A stretch of 64,000 nt of DNA from Vulcanimicrobiota bacterium (GTDB lineage Bacteria > Vulcanimicrobiota > Vulcanimicrobiia > Vulcanimicrobiales > Vulcanimicrobiaceae). The notes beneath the pieces were generated by a model. That model ran no database searches. It saw nothing but the letters and a program-made list of their open reading frames with translations, and was not told the DNA's origin. Positions within the stretch are counted from its first letter, which is position 1. Every line of letters begins with the position of its first letter. The translations under genes and the position numbers were made by a program. Positions 35,069 to 48,574 of the stretch are shown one piece after another. The stretch is from the NCBI GenBank assembly GCA_019232905.1, contig JAFANA010000030.1, positions 1 through 64,000 on the forward strand. Reading direction: 5' to 3'.

Positions 35069-36279
35069 CCCCACACCTGCGCGCTCACGCCGATGCCTTG
35101 CCGGTCCGCATGTTGCATCATCTCGGAGTCCGTGGCGTCGAGTCCGGACTCCGCAATCGATCGATCAATGGAACTGATGTAGCTGAGCGCGGCCGCGCGC
35201 CGTGACTCGGTCACCGCCGCTTTTGCGATGGCGATGATCGCGGCACGCATCCGGCGCATCACGAGGGGCTGCGCCTCTCCACAGAGTCGTATCTCATCAA
35301 ACGAAAGGTGAATGTAGCCGTTCCAACTCGAACCATCCATCAGCGATTTGCCGGCAAGACGGCAAAGAAGGCCTTCGATTTCATCGAGCGCCTGCACCGC
35401 CGTCGTCGGATCGTTAACCGCCGGGGAGAGCGCGCGCACGGCCGTGTCGACGAGAAGCCGTATGGAATAAGAGAGATCGGTTTTCAAGCTGCGTTCGTTT
35501 GCGAATCGGAATGCCCGGAGTATCTTGGCGTCGTCCGGCCTAGTTCCATACGAGCGCGCAATGACGGTGCCGTATGCGATGCAATCGCCGATCGCGCAAA
35601 CGGCAACGACGCCCGGCGACGTGCCGTTCCCGAATCTACGCAACATTGCCGTGTCGATGCTCGTCACGTATTTCGGCTCGTTTCCGTAATAGGCTATCTC
35701 TTTAGCCGGCAGCGCGGGCGGTGGGGCGGCCGGTGCCTCCGTCGCATCAGTCGTCTCGACGGGCGGCAAGCTGTCGATGATGCTGCGCCCGGCGTCGTGC
35801 AAGTAGCGCATCACTTGATAAACTTCCAGTCCCGCCAGACGTTGGATGAGCCGCAGCAGCATGAAGGTGCTCAGCATCAGCAACGCTCCGACAACAGCAA
35901 TCGAATACTGCGGCACGATTCCGTTTCCGTTGATGTCGACACTTGCGAGCGTGCCGAGCGCATAGGTAAACGTCGCGACGAAGACGGCAAGCGCGTTGTA
36001 CATGATAGGGTCGCGAAACAGAATGGGTGCGAGGCGCGCGGAATAACTGGAAACCGTAAACTGCAAGACAAGAAATGCGAGTGAAAACACCACGGCGGTC
36101 AACGTGATCATACCCGCCGAGATGGCGGAGAGCAGTGCTTGCGCGGAAGCAACGGACATCGCGTGAGGCCGCTCAAAATACACGGCATCAAAACGAGGAA
36201 GAAAGTACGACGTCAGCACGATGGCGGCAGCGACGACGAGCGGGAGCACTATCTGGGCGCGCATTGTCCGTGCTTGCAA
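35065..36279 (-). CDS. DUF2254-family membrane protein
   Basis: A 404-residue protein. Four N-terminal membrane segments (IVLPLVVAAAIVLTSYFLP, AISAGMITLTAVVFSLAFLVLQF and others) carry a large cytosolic domain with RALSPAVNDPTTAVQALDEIEGLLCRLA, the hallmark DUF2254 stretch. It is an inner-membrane protein of unknown function, found in many bacteria. It ends by overlapping the patatin gene. The clpB terminator lies immediately upstream of its start. Confidence 0.88.
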   Translation of the reverse strand: MQARTMRAQIVLPLVVAAAIVLTSYFLPRFDAVYFERPHAMSVASAQALLSAISAGMITLTAVVFSLAFLVLQFTVSSYSARLAPILFRDPIMYNALAVFVATFTYALGTLASVDINGNGIVPQYSIAVVGALLMLSTFMLLRLIQRLAGLEVYQVMRYLHDAGRSIIDSLPPVETTDATEAPAAPPPALPAKEIAYYGNEPKYVTSIDTAMLRRFGNGTSPGVVAVCAIGDCIAYGTVIARSYGTRPDDAKILRAFRFANERSLKTDLSYSIRLLVDTAVRALSPAVNDPTTAVQALDEIEGLLCRLAGKSLMDGSSWNGYIHLSFDEIRLCGEAQPLVMRRMRAAIIAIAKAAVTESRRAAALSYISSIDRSIAESGLDATDSEMMQHADRQGIGVSAQVWG

Positions 36280-36284
36280 AATAA

Positions 36285-36316
36285 CACCCGGGATAGCACG
36301 TGTGCTATCCCGGGTG
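36285..36316 (-). terminator. Strong intrinsic terminator after clpB
   Basis: A perfect 15-base inverted repeat, CACCCGGGATAGCAC (36285-36299) against GTGCTATCCCGGGTG (36302-36316). Read on the minus strand it is followed by TTATTTT. It lies 23 bases after the clpB stop and ends clpB transcription, keeping it separate from the DUF2254-patatin unit downstream. Confidence 0.85.
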
Positions 36317-36338
36317 CGCAGAGTTTACGGGTTTACGG

Positions 36339-38966
36339 TTAGACCGTAGCCGGTACGCGTTCGCCGACCGAGAACGTCAGTTCGCCGGTGATGTCGTTGA
36401 AGCCGACGTTCACCGTATCGCCGTCGCGTACGTCGCCCGCAAGGATCTTCCGGCCAAGCGGCGTTTCCAATTCCTTTTGGATCGTGCGTTTGAGCGGACG
36501 CGCCCCGTAATTCGGATCGTATCCCGCTTTGACGAGATGGCGCTTTGCCGCGTCGTTGAGAACCAGCGTAATCCGCCGTTCCGCCAGACGCGCACGGAGG
36601 CGTCCGAGTTGAATGTCCACGATCTCCATGAGCTGCTCTTCGCTCAACGCGTGGAAGACGATGATCTCGTCCACCCGGTTGAGGAACTCCGGCCGGAAGT
36701 GCGCCCGGAGTTCTTCCATCACGGTCGCGCGCATGATCGCCTCTTCGGCTCCGCCGAGCGCACCGTGATATTCGAGGATGCGATGGCTGCCGATATTCGA
36801 CGTCATGATCACGATCGTGTTGCGGAAGTCGACCGTATGGCCTTGCCCGTCCGTCAAACGCCCGTCATCGAGAATTTGCAAGAGCACGTTAAAGACGTCG
36901 TGGTGCGCCTTCTCGATCTCATCGAAGAGAATCACCGAGTATGGACGGCGCCGCACGGCTTCCGTCAATTGCCCGCCCTCTTCGTAGCCGACGTATCCCG
37001 GAGGCGCACCGAGCAATCTCGCAACCGTGTGCTTCTCCTGATACTCCGACATATCGATCCGGATCAGCGCGCGTTCGTCGTCGAAGAGATACTCTGCGAG
37101 CGCCCGCGCAAGTTCGGTTTTTCCGACGCCGGTCGGCCCGAGGAAAATGAACGAACCGATCGGGCGATTCGGGTCGGCGAGCCCCGAGCGCGAACGAAGG
37201 ACCGCTTCCGCGACGGCATCGACCGCCTCATCTTGTCCGATGACGCGTTTGTGCAGCTCCTCGTCGAGATGAAGCAGCTTCTGCTTCTCGCCTTCGAGCA
37301 GCTTCGAAACCGGAATCCCGGTCCACCGCGCGATCACCTCGGCGATGTCCTCTTCGTCGACTTCTTCTTTCGAAAGCCGTCCGACTTTGCCGTCTTGCAG
37401 ACGCGCCTCTTCCTGCGCAAGCTCTTTCTCGAGTTGCGGAAGACGGCCGTATTTCAACTCGGCGACGCGATTAAGATCGTATTGGCGTTCCGCCTGTTCG
37501 ATCTGTACCTTCGTGTCCGTGATCTGCTCGCGCATCTCGCGTAGGCGCACCGATGCGTTCTTTTCCGATTCCCATTGCGAACGCAGTTTGGTTTGCTCTT
37601 CGCGCAGCTCGGCGAGTTCGCGTTCGAGCGCGTCCAACCGCTCGCGGCTTTGCCGGTCGCTCTCTTTGCGCAACGCTTCGCGTTCAATCTCTAGCTGCAT
37701 GACGCGGCGCGAGACTTCGTCGAGCTCCTGCGGCATCGAATCGATCTCGGTGCGAAGTTTTGCAGCGGATTCGTCGACCAGGTCGATCGCCTTATCCGGC
37801 AAGAAGCGGTCCGCGATGTAGCGATTGCTCATCGTCGCAGCGGCCACAAGCGCGCTGTCTTTGATCCGGACGCCATGATGCGCTTCGTACTTCTCGCGCA
37901 ACCCGCGCAGAATCGAAATCGTGTCTTCAACGCTCGGCTGATCGACGATCACCGGCTGGAAACGGCGCTCGAGCGCAGCGTCCTTTTCGATGTACTTGCG
38001 GTATTCATCGAGGGTCGTCGCACCGATCATGTGGAGTTCGCCGCGCGCAAGCATCGGTTTGAGCAGATTTCCCGCGTCCATCGCGCCCTCGGCTTTGCCT
38101 GCACCGACGACTGTATGCAACTCGTCGACGAACAGAATGATCTGTCCCTCGGAGTTCGCAACGTCTTTAAGCACGGCTTTCAAGCGCTCTTCGAACTCGC
38201 CGCGATACTTCGCCCCTGCAATCAACGCGCCCATATCGAGCGACACGATGCGCTTGTTTTTCAAGCCTTCCGGCACGTCGCCGCGCACAATGCGCTGCGC
38301 CAAACCTTCGACGATCGCCGTTTTTCCGACGCCCGGATCGCCGATGAGCACGGGATTGTTTTTCGTACGGCGCGAGAGAACCTGAATGATGCGGCGGATT
38401 TCGTCGTCGCGTCCGATCACGGGATCGAGCTTGCCGCGCTCCGCTTCGAGCGTCAAATCGCGTCCGTACCGTTCGAGCGACTTGTACGTGCCTTCCGGAT
38501 CCTTCGTCGTGACGCGCTGATTGCCGCGAACAGCGCGCAATGCCTCGAGCAACTTGTCGCGCGTCAAACCGGCATCACGGAAGATCTTGCCGACCGCTCC
38601 GGATGATTGAGCCATCGCAAGCAATACGTGCTCGACCGACGTGTAGTCATCTTGGAGTGCCTTGGCTTCATTCTCTGCCGTCGCCATCACGCGCGCGAGC
38701 TCCGGCGAAAGCGTCACCTGCGCGCTCTCGGCGTTTGCTCCCGAAAGCCGCGGCAACAGACCAATGGCCTCGTCGACCCTCTTCGTGAAAGCCTTTACGT
38801 CGACGCCGGCTGCCTGAAGAATGTCGGGCGCAATGCCCCGTTCTTGCTCCAGCAATGCGGCGAGCAGATGCTCGGGGGTCGTTTGGGTGTTGTGTTCGTG
38901 GAGCGCACGAGTGTACGCCGCGTTGAGTCCCTCACTCACGCGCTCCGTCATCTTGTCAACGTTCAT
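36339..38966 (-). CDS. clpB: ClpB disaggregase
   Basis: An 875-residue Hsp100 chaperone. The N-domain ([32 protein letters not shown]) is followed by the first AAA domain with Walker [16 protein letters not shown], the coiled-coil middle domain (residues about 400-530), and the second AAA domain with [16 protein letters not shown]. The second pore loop GYVGYEEGG is present. ClpB dissolves protein aggregates with DnaK. AGGGG stands seven bases before the ATG. No HrcA or sigma-32 site is recognised upstream. Confidence 0.98.
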   Translation of the reverse strand: MNVDKMTERVSEGLNAAYTRALHEHNTQTTPEHLLAALLEQERGIAPDILQAAGVDVKAFTKRVDEAIGLLPRLSGANAESAQVTLSPELARVMATAENEAKALQDDYTSVEHVLLAMAQSSGAVGKIFRDAGLTRDKLLEALRAVRGNQRVTTKDPEGTYKSLERYGRDLTLEAERGKLDPVIGRDDEIRRIIQVLSRRTKNNPVLIGDPGVGKTAIVEGLAQRIVRGDVPEGLKNKRIVSLDMGALIAGAKYRGEFEERLKAVLKDVANSEGQIILFVDELHTVVGAGKAEGAMDAGNLLKPMLARGELHMIGATTLDEYRKYIEKDAALERRFQPVIVDQPSVEDTISILRGLREKYEAHHGVRIKDSALVAAATMSNRYIADRFLPDKAIDLVDESAAKLRTEIDSMPQELDEVSRRVMQLEIEREALRKESDRQSRERLDALERELAELREEQTKLRSQWESEKNASVRLREMREQITDTKVQIEQAERQYDLNRVAELKYGRLPQLEKELAQEEARLQDGKVGRLSKEEVDEEDIAEVIARWTGIPVSKLLEGEKQKLLHLDEELHKRVIGQDEAVDAVAEAVLRSRSGLADPNRPIGSFIFLGPTGVGKTELARALAEYLFDDERALIRIDMSEYQEKHTVARLLGAPPGYVGYEEGGQLTEAVRRRPYSVILFDEIEKAHHDVFNVLLQILDDGRLTDGQGHTVDFRNTIVIMTSNIGSHRILEYHGALGGAEEAIMRATVMEELRAHFRPEFLNRVDEIIVFHALSEEQLMEIVDIQLGRLRARLAERRITLVLNDAAKRHLVKAGYDPNYGARPLKRTIQKELETPLGRKILAGDVRDGDTVNVGFNDITGELTFSVGERVPATV

Positions 38967-39063
38967 CGTTCACCCCTAAGACCCCAATAGCCATCCAATG
39001 GTTGCAGGCAAACCAGTCCAATCCAAGCGGGATTCCTTCTCACCCGGAGTGTACCCCGGCCCT

Positions 39064-40155
39064 ATGAACATCGCGGCCGGCGCCATCCGAGCGTTCTACC
39101 TCTTTGACGTGGCCGACACAATCGATTTGGGCGCTCTACGCACCGTCGAGGGCGAGGGCGTCTTTCCCAAGGATATTCCGCTTCGCGCGTACGCGTCCAC
39201 CGCCTACCTGCAATTTCCCGTGCCGCCGCTCGTTGCTCGTCTGCCGGACGCAACGTTCGGCGACATGCGCTGTATGGTCCGCGCGAAATTTTTCGATTAC
39301 GGCGTGATCTCTCTGCGCTTCACCCTTCCAATCGCAGGCAGCTGGGAGCACTTGCAAGCAGCGGCCAACGACCTGCGCCGCAGCGACGAGATCGCGCGCT
39401 ACGCCTCCAACACCGTAGAACGGATCTGCCGAGAGCTGGGGTCTGCGCTCGACGACCCGCATCGAGCGTTGATTGAAGATTACTTCGTCGTCGAGGTTGA
39501 GCGCTTCGAGCCTAGGATCGAATCGGCGGCGCTTCTGCATGACTACTCGGAAACGCTCGCCCAGCTATTACTCGGCGAAACGAGCTCCCTCTCGCAGAGC
39601 GAGATTGAGGAAGCGCTGCGCACGCGCTTTTCATACTACATCGACGACCTGACCATCGTGCAGTGGGACACGGCGTTCGTCTACGACCGTCGCGAATCAA
39701 GTGACGCTATCGGCGACATCCTGGAGTTTGCGAACTCGCAGCTACTCGAGTTGCGAACATATGACGCGTTGCTCGACCGCGAACTCGATACCATTTATGC
39801 GTCGCAGTCCGGTTCGCGCGCGCGTTCGTCGCTCTCGGGACGGCGTGAGTCGGAGTCGGCCGCGTCGATTCGCTACATCATCGTTGACGTGCTGGAACTG
39901 ATCGATCGCTCGAGCAACGCGCTCAAAGTCGTCGGCGACGCGTACTATGCCCGCATTTATCGCGCGGCCGCCTCGAGACTAGGCCTGACCGACTGGCAGA
40001 GCCAGATCGACAGCAAACTCGCAAGCGTTCGCGACATGTATCAATTCCTCGTCGATCAAGCGCGGTCACGCCGCGATGAGTTCATGGAAATCATCGTGAT
40101 TGTGCTGATCGCAATCGAAGTCGTCATCGGCGTGTGGACGCTCGTGCGACACTAA
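39064..40155 (+). CDS. RMD1/DUF155-family protein
   Basis: A 363-residue protein. The middle and C-terminal parts fit the RMD1 (DUF155) pattern: IGDILEFANSQLLELRTYDALLDRELD near residue 215 and the later DAYYARIYRAAASRLGL. A terminal membrane segment follows (EIIVIVLIAIEVVIGVWTLV). The N-terminal half (AIRAFYLFDVADTIDLGALR) is typical too. Eukaryotic relatives act in mitochondria; the bacterial role is unknown. The ATG at 39064 is chosen over 38998 because conserved residues follow it. It is divergent from clpB. Confidence 0.82.
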   Translation: MNIAAGAIRAFYLFDVADTIDLGALRTVEGEGVFPKDIPLRAYASTAYLQFPVPPLVARLPDATFGDMRCMVRAKFFDYGVISLRFTLPIAGSWEHLQAAANDLRRSDEIARYASNTVERICRELGSALDDPHRALIEDYFVVEVERFEPRIESAALLHDYSETLAQLLLGETSSLSQSEIEEALRTRFSYYIDDLTIVQWDTAFVYDRRESSDAIGDILEFANSQLLELRTYDALLDRELDTIYASQSGSRARSSLSGRRESESAASIRYIIVDVLELIDRSSNALKVVGDAYYARIYRAAASRLGLTDWQSQIDSKLASVRDMYQFLVDQARSRRDEFMEIIVIVLIAIEVVIGVWTLVRH

Positions 40156-40174
40156 AGCACGGTGTTTCTACAAG

Positions 40175-40870
40175 CTACTTCTCCGCAAGAAATCCTGAAA
40201 TGCTCGCGCGCCCGATGACGTGCCCCGTCATGTGGTAGAGAAGGGATTCGATCGTCGGCGGAACTAGGCCCGGATTACTTGGCAATGACAGCATAGTGTC
40301 GAGAGCGTAAATCGTAAACATGTAGTGATGTGTAAGACCGGGCGGCGGACATGGTCCTGCGTATCCTTGATCCAGAATGCCGGAAAGAATCAAGTCGTTA
40401 TCGGCTTGCATCCAGAGTCCAGCGATCGTGCCCGGCTTAACGTCCTCCGGCAACCGATTCGCGTTCGGCCGAAGATTGTAGATTCCCCAATGGCCGAAAT
40501 TTGCTGTTTCGTCAAAAACAACAAGCGCAAAACTCTTCGTGCCGGCCGGCGGATGCGACCAGAACAGTGCGGGCGACCTGTTTCCCCCGCCGCAAGACTG
40601 CGGCGGACCACCGATCATAATTTTTGGAATGATCCCATTATTGGTAAACGTCGTGCTGGTGAGCGCGAAACCTCCGACGTTGTTTACCGAGACCGTATCA
40701 GCCATCAATCGAACGTATGACGAGGCATGCAGAACCGATTGTGCAACTTCAGACGGCGCTGCTTCTCGGGGGAGCGCGAACGTCGCTGGAGTCGAGCCCG
40801 AAGAACAACCCGCGAGCGCCAAGGCGCAGGCCGAAAATACCAACGCGACTCGCCCGCCAATGAATTTCAT
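40175..40870 (-). CDS. PEBP-family (YbhB/Raf kinase inhibitor-like) lipoprotein
   Basis: A 231-residue lipoprotein. The lipobox LALAGC at residues 17-22 predicts lipid attachment. The mature part shows the PEBP fold: FTNNGIIPKIMIGGPPQSCGGGNRSPALFWSHPPAGTKSFALVV (in pieces) and NFGHWGIYNL, with the ligand-site SP...W and GHW motifs. Two CPPP/PC-type cysteines may form a disulphide. Bacterial PEBPs have no firmly known role. It is transcribed away from the HAF-repeat lipoprotein next to it only in spacing; both are on the minus strand. Confidence 0.85.
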   Translation of the reverse strand: MKFIGGRVALVFSACALALAGCSSGSTPATFALPREAAPSEVAQSVLHASSYVRLMADTVSVNNVGGFALTSTTFTNNGIIPKIMIGGPPQSCGGGNRSPALFWSHPPAGTKSFALVVFDETANFGHWGIYNLRPNANRLPEDVKPGTIAGLWMQADNDLILSGILDQGYAGPCPPPGLTHHYMFTIYALDTMLSLPSNPGLVPPTIESLLYHMTGHVIGRASISGFLAEK

Positions 40871-40999
40871 GGCCCCTCACAATTTGCGCGAGTGTAACAC
40901 TCACAGCTTCGCAGAGCAGCCGTCCACGTGCTAGGGGCAAGCTAGCTCGCACGCGGTTTTTAATCCACATCTAACTTTGCGGTGAAGCGGTCGAACCGG

Positions 41000-42379
41000 C
41001 TACGGCCGCTTCGGCAGAAATCGCTCGATGGTTCCCGGCGGATACGGTAAAGAACGGAAGCCCGCCGGCGGATTGCTCTTGGCGCTGATATCCAGAACTT
41101 GACTTTGCGCCGCCGGCTTCGCGAACGCCGTTGGCTGCGGTGGTTGCCACACGAACCCGTGACTAAGATTCTTATCGTCGTTCCAAATACCGGCGATCGT
41201 CCCGGAGTTGTTGATCCAAATGGAGACCGTGCCTTTATAGAACGTCGTGCCTCCCCCACCCGGTGCATCGAACGTTGCGAATGCGCCGTCGATTCTGCGG
41301 GAGAAACCGTGCGCGAACCCCTTGGCATCGAAACCGGTACCGCCAACGGTGCTGAATATGTTGATAGGGCCTGCGACCACTCCCTCTCCACTCACTTGTG
41401 ACCCATTCGGAGCGTTGTATCGCAGATAGCTACCGTTGGGGAAGCGCAAAAAACCGCGAAGCACTCCCTTGGAATCGACGTAGTATCCCGACACGACATT
41501 GCTGTCGCTGATGCTCGCTGCGATTGCGCCGCCCGCGGCACCGGGCGGATCGATCTTCGTAATCAGGCCGTATTGCGTGCGCAAAAACGCATGGACAAGG
41601 TTGTCGGTACCGCCGTAGTATCCAACAATTGCCCCCCACATGTTGATCGACCCATCAGGTGTCGGCGCCGAATAGACGGATCCAGGGGGATCAAACGTTC
41701 GCATTGCACCGTTTGCTAAGCGAATAAATGAATGCGAAACGCCCTTCGAGTCAATAACCTGGCCGTCAGCAACTCCATTTATGTTGACATCGATCGCAGC
41801 CGTGCCTTGGACCATGCCGGTTCCTGCGCCTGGGGCGTCAAACAGCGTAAAGCTGCCGGACGGTCCTCGGAGAAATCCACGAAGCCTGTTGCTCGATTCC
41901 TGCAAATATCCGGCAATAACACCGCGGTTGTTGATTGCATTTGCATACGTGCCTTGAAACTTGCCCGTTCCGGCACCGGGTGCGTCGAACGACCGAACGG
42001 CACCGCCGGCGTTCCGTATAAACGCGTGTGGCAGATATGCCCGATCGGTAAACCATCCGACGATCGTTCCTTCGTCGTCGATGCTCGTGACGACGGTACC
42101 ACATGAGCTTGTAGGCGCGCCGGGAGGCGCGCACGCCGGGATAACGACCTTACTAGCATCGGGCACATCGAATTCCGTCAGATGGCCCACATTATTGAAC
42201 TCCGGCAACGCAGCAGTTCCACCATTTGGATAGGCAACACCGCTCGCATTTGAATTGTTGACGTTGCTCGGAAGCGTGGAATTCGCTCCACTACTGCACG
42301 CGGCGAGCCCTATCAAAAGCAAAAGTGCCGCTAGACGCTTACTTTTTATACGCACGTCACGAGGACCGATCACAACCAT
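41000..42379 (-). CDS. HAF-repeat lipoprotein
   Basis: A 459-residue lipoprotein with lipobox LIGLAAC at about residues 22-28. The rest is built of about nine repeats of roughly 40-45 residues. Each has a core like GFLRGPSGSFTLFDAPGAGTG and an internal I-x-G-Y/W (VAGYLQ, IVGYYG, VSGYYV), the extracellular HAF-repeat pattern that forms a beta-propeller-like surface. No catalytic residues are visible. It is probably an outer-surface or periplasmic structural protein. The N-terminal linker is rich in N, S and G. Confidence 0.75.
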   Translation of the reverse strand: MVVIGPRDVRIKSKRLAALLLLIGLAACSSGANSTLPSNVNNSNASGVAYPNGGTAALPEFNNVGHLTEFDVPDASKVVIPACAPPGAPTSSCGTVVTSIDDEGTIVGWFTDRAYLPHAFIRNAGGAVRSFDAPGAGTGKFQGTYANAINNRGVIAGYLQESSNRLRGFLRGPSGSFTLFDAPGAGTGMVQGTAAIDVNINGVADGQVIDSKGVSHSFIRLANGAMRTFDPPGSVYSAPTPDGSINMWGAIVGYYGGTDNLVHAFLRTQYGLITKIDPPGAAGGAIAASISDSNVVSGYYVDSKGVLRGFLRFPNGSYLRYNAPNGSQVSGEGVVAGPINIFSTVGGTGFDAKGFAHGFSRRIDGAFATFDAPGGGGTTFYKGTVSIWINNSGTIAGIWNDDKNLSHGFVWQPPQPTAFAKPAAQSQVLDISAKSNPPAGFRSLPYPPGTIERFLPKRP

Positions 42380-42676
42380 GGCTTCAAACTCCTAGCTCAC
42401 AAAAAAGCAGTAAGGCCAACGGCGCTGTATCGCGTCTTTGATTAGGAGCGTAGGGCGGGCGCAAGCATATGCGGCAAAAGCAACTGATACGCAGCTTGGT
42501 CCATTTGCGGTCAACGGGTATTGAGACTTTCACATCCACTGTTGTGGAGCGCCGCCGCCGACATCCATCTTAGCAGATTCCGAATCACGTTAATACTTTT
42601 TGTTTGCGTCATCGTTCGAAGAAAGTTTCACATCTTTTTGAACAAAAAGAGAATACCAGCGACGTAGCCTGATCGT
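42380..42676. other. Intergenic region between two divergent exported-protein genes
   Basis: A 297-base gap between the HAF-repeat lipoprotein (minus) and the PQQ-like propeller (plus). It is more AT-rich than its surroundings, especially 42575-42660. No open frame, tRNA, hairpin terminator or clear palindrome is visible. It is long enough to hold promoters for both genes. Confidence 0.5.
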
Positions 42677-43948
42677 GTGAGTGTGCCGCTGGTACTCGCT
42701 GCGATCGTCGCGTCAATGTTTCGCGGTGGCCCCGCGCATTTGGGAATTTACGATGGGTCGGCGCCGTCGCTCAACGCCGTGATATGGCGATTTCATGCGG
42801 CTGGGGCGATCTTTTCCTCGGCGACGGTTGCCGGCGGCACGGTCTACGTCGGCAGTAACGGCGGCAAACTGTACGCGATTCGCGCGAGCGACGGGAGCGC
42901 GATCTGGACGTTTTCAAGCAAAGGCGCAATCCGCTCTTCCCCCGCCGTTGCGAACGGTGCGGTGTTCTTCTCCAGCCTCGATGGAAACGTCTACGCGGTC
43001 GACGCCGTAACGGGTCGCGAGCGGTGGCACTTCACGACGGAAGGTGAACGACGTTTTACCGCGCCCGGAATTCACGGTATCCAGCCGCAGACCGAGGAAA
43101 TGCCGGATCCTTTCGATGTGTATCTGTCCTCGCCGGCTGTTGCGGACGGAGTCGTCTATGTGGGAAGCGGCGATCACAACGTCTATGCGATCGACGCGTC
43201 GCGCGGAACACTTCTATGGAAGTTTGCAACCGGCAACGTAGTGCATGCGTCTCCAGCCGTTGCAAATGGAACCATCTACATCGGGAGTTGGGATCGGTAC
43301 TTCTACGCGCTTGACGCAAAGGCCGGTACGTTGAAATGGAAGTACGCCACCGGAGACGACCGCAAGATCTACAATCAGGTCGGCATTGCGGGGTCCGCCG
43401 CTGTTGGGAACGGCAAGGTGTATTTCGGATGCCGCGACAGTCACTTGTATGCGCTCGACGCGCGCACCGGTGCACTCGCGTGGAGCCACGACGAGCATGG
43501 CAGCTGGGTAATCGCTTCGCCCGCCGTGTCGGGGAATAGCGTTTACTACACAACGTCGGATGAGCGAACGTTCTTCGCGCTCGATGCGGTCACCGGCGCG
43601 CAACGATTCAGCGTTCGCTACGGCGCCTATGCGTTTTCGTCGCCGGCGATCGCCGGAAGCGTCGCATACTTTGGAACGTTCGACGGCCGTTTGTATGGGG
43701 TCGACGTATCGACGGGTAAGGTCGTCGCTCGATTTTCGACCGACGCGTCCCGTGAGAACTTGGCATCGCATCTGCTGCCGGACGGCTCGCTGAACCTCAA
43801 CCCGTATTACGCCGATCCGACGCTCGACGGCATCATCGTCGGCTTGAGCCGCATCTATCAGTTAGGATCGATCGCCGCTTCGCCCGTGATAGCGAATGGA
43901 GTGCTCTACGTCGGGAGCACGGAAGGCACGCTCTACGCGATTGATTAG
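42677..43948 (+). CDS. PQQ-like beta-propeller repeat protein
   Basis: A 423-residue protein starting at GTG with a short signal-like N-terminus (VPLVLAAIVASM). It contains about seven blades of the PQQ type, each ending in a pattern like VYVGSNGGKLYAIRASDGSAIW, VYVGSGDHNVYAIDAS or IYIGSWDRYFYALDAK. A GxxxW tryptophan-docking motif is visible in most blades. The protein is probably exported and may be a BamB-like assembly factor or a non-enzymatic propeller; dehydrogenase residues are not evident. It is divergent from the HAF-repeat lipoprotein. Confidence 0.82.
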   Translation: MSVPLVLAAIVASMFRGGPAHLGIYDGSAPSLNAVIWRFHAAGAIFSSATVAGGTVYVGSNGGKLYAIRASDGSAIWTFSSKGAIRSSPAVANGAVFFSSLDGNVYAVDAVTGRERWHFTTEGERRFTAPGIHGIQPQTEEMPDPFDVYLSSPAVADGVVYVGSGDHNVYAIDASRGTLLWKFATGNVVHASPAVANGTIYIGSWDRYFYALDAKAGTLKWKYATGDDRKIYNQVGIAGSAAVGNGKVYFGCRDSHLYALDARTGALAWSHDEHGSWVIASPAVSGNSVYYTTSDERTFFALDAVTGAQRFSVRYGAYAFSSPAIAGSVAYFGTFDGRLYGVDVSTGKVVARFSTDASRENLASHLLPDGSLNLNPYYADPTLDGIIVGLSRIYQLGSIAASPVIANGVLYVGSTEGTLYAID

Positions 43949-43953
43949 ACGCG

Positions 43954-46851
<2,898 letters not shown>

Positions 46852-46852
<1 letters not shown>

Positions 46853-48189
46853 TACGAAAGAAGATCGATAAAAGCCGAGATAATTTCGCGATCTTGATCG
46901 GGGAAGACGCTGCGCATGTCGAGGATTACATTGTCATCCTCGATTCGCGCAACGATCGGCACGCGCCACGCTCGCAGGCGTTCGGCGAGTTCCGCCGCGT
47001 ACGGCGTAGCGACAGACACGGCAATCGACGCGATTCGCGCCTGCGGCAAGGAGCCGCCGCCGACGAACCCGTCGCACTGCACAACCTTCGCATTCGCAAG
47101 CGTAGACGCAATTCGCTCCGCGCGTTCGCGCAGCGTTTCGAGCGATGAGCCGAGCATCTGTAACAACGGTATTGAGTCGAGCGTTTCCGCGTCCCGATAT
47201 AAGCGCAACGTCTCGGCGAGCAATGCAAGGGTCACTTTATCTACGCGCAATGCGCGAACCAACGGATTGCTGCGCAGCCGCGCGATTGCCCATCGCTCTC
47301 CGACGACGATTCCGGCCTGTGGGCCCCCGAGCAATTTATCGCCCGAAAACGCGACGAGCGACAATCCGTCTGCAACAGCCTCCTGCACGGTTCGCTCGCG
47401 CGGCAGTCCGTATCGAGACACGTCAACGAGCGCGCCCGTCCCGAGATCCTCGACGGCCGGAACGCCGGCACGTTTTCCGAGCGAGGCAAGCTCCGCTCCG
47501 CCGACGTCGGCGATGAATCCCTCAATGGCAAAATTCGAACGGTGCGAACGAAACAACAATGCCGTGCGCGGCGTGAGTGCGCGTTCGTAGTCGGCAACGT
47601 ACACCTTGTTCGTCGCGCCGGCTTCGACGAGCTTCGCACCGCTGCGGGCGAGCACGTCAGGAAGGCGAAAACCGCCGCCCACTTCGATCAACTGATTGCG
47701 CGCGATCACGACTTCCGCTCCGCGCGCGAACGTATCGAGAATCAGCAGAATGGCGGCGGCGCAGTTATTGACGACGATTGCATCTTGCGCCCCGGTCAGT
47801 TCGCACAGGATCGCCGTTGCGCGATCGTAGCGCGAACCGCGCTCGCCGGCCGTGAGATCGAACTCCAGATTGGAATACCCGTGACTCACGCTCCACGCGA
47901 ACGTAAACGCCGATTCGGCGATCGGTGCGCGGCCAAGGTTCGTGTGCAATAGGGTTCCGGTGGCGTTGATGACGCCGCGCAGTTCAGCCGACGCTTGCCG
48001 CTCGACGCGCTCAACGACGCGTTCGACGATCATCTCCAGTGGCGCCGCGTCGCGATCCGCGCGCACGCGGTCGAGTTCTGCGCCGATCGCGTCACGCAAA
48101 GCAGCGCGCCCCACGAGCAACTCGTAGGGCGCGACCGCCGGATGTTCTAGGATCGTATGCACCGCGGGCACGCCGCGGAACACGTTCAC
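46852..48189 (-). CDS. selA: L-seryl-tRNA(Sec) selenium transferase SelA
   Basis: A 445-residue PLP enzyme. SAELRGVINATGTLLHTNLGRAP near residue 67 is the SelA signature, and the PLP lysine is K285 in FSGDKLLGGPQAG. It converts Ser-tRNA(Sec) to Sec-tRNA(Sec) using selenophosphate in the cytosol. The start is three bases after the trxA stop and the end overlaps selB, so trxA-selA-selB form one operon. Confidence 0.97.
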
Positions 48190-48192
48190 GAT

Positions 48193-48519
48193 CTAAGCGA
48201 CGTGTTTGGCGAGCATCGACGAGATGACGTTCTCCGGAACGTATCCCACGATGCGGTCGACGGGCTGGCCGTCCTTGAAGAGAATCAGACACGGAATGCC
48301 CGAGACCTGATACTGCCCCGCGATGCTCGGATTTTCGTCAGTGTTCAACTTGACGAACTTCGCCTTGCCGGAGTTCGCGGATGCGACCTTCTCGACGACG
48401 GGCGAGAGCATGCGGCACGGGCCACACCACGGTGCCCAAAAATCGACGAGAACGGGTTGGGACGCCCCCAACACCTCATTCTGAAAGTTACCTTGCGTAA
48501 CATCTGGCAATGCGCTCAT
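48193..48519 (-). CDS. trxA: Thioredoxin
   Basis: A 108-residue thioredoxin with the redox site WAPWCGPC (C32, C35), the cis-proline IPCL near residue 75, and normal length. It reduces disulphides in the cytosol. Note that IPC gives an extra cysteine next to the cis-proline. A GGAGG lies 13 bases upstream of the start, a long spacer. It leads the trxA-selA-selB operon, a sensible link as selenium metabolism relies on thiol reductants. Confidence 0.96.
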   Translation of the reverse strand: MSALPDVTQGNFQNEVLGASQPVLVDFWAPWCGPCRMLSPVVEKVASANSGKAKFVKLNTDENPSIAGQYQVSGIPCLILFKDGQPVDRIVGYVPENVISSMLAKHVA

Positions 48520-48574
48520 GAGTACTTGAATACTACCTCCGCTGAATCAGACCCTCAGCCGACAGAGATGAGTT

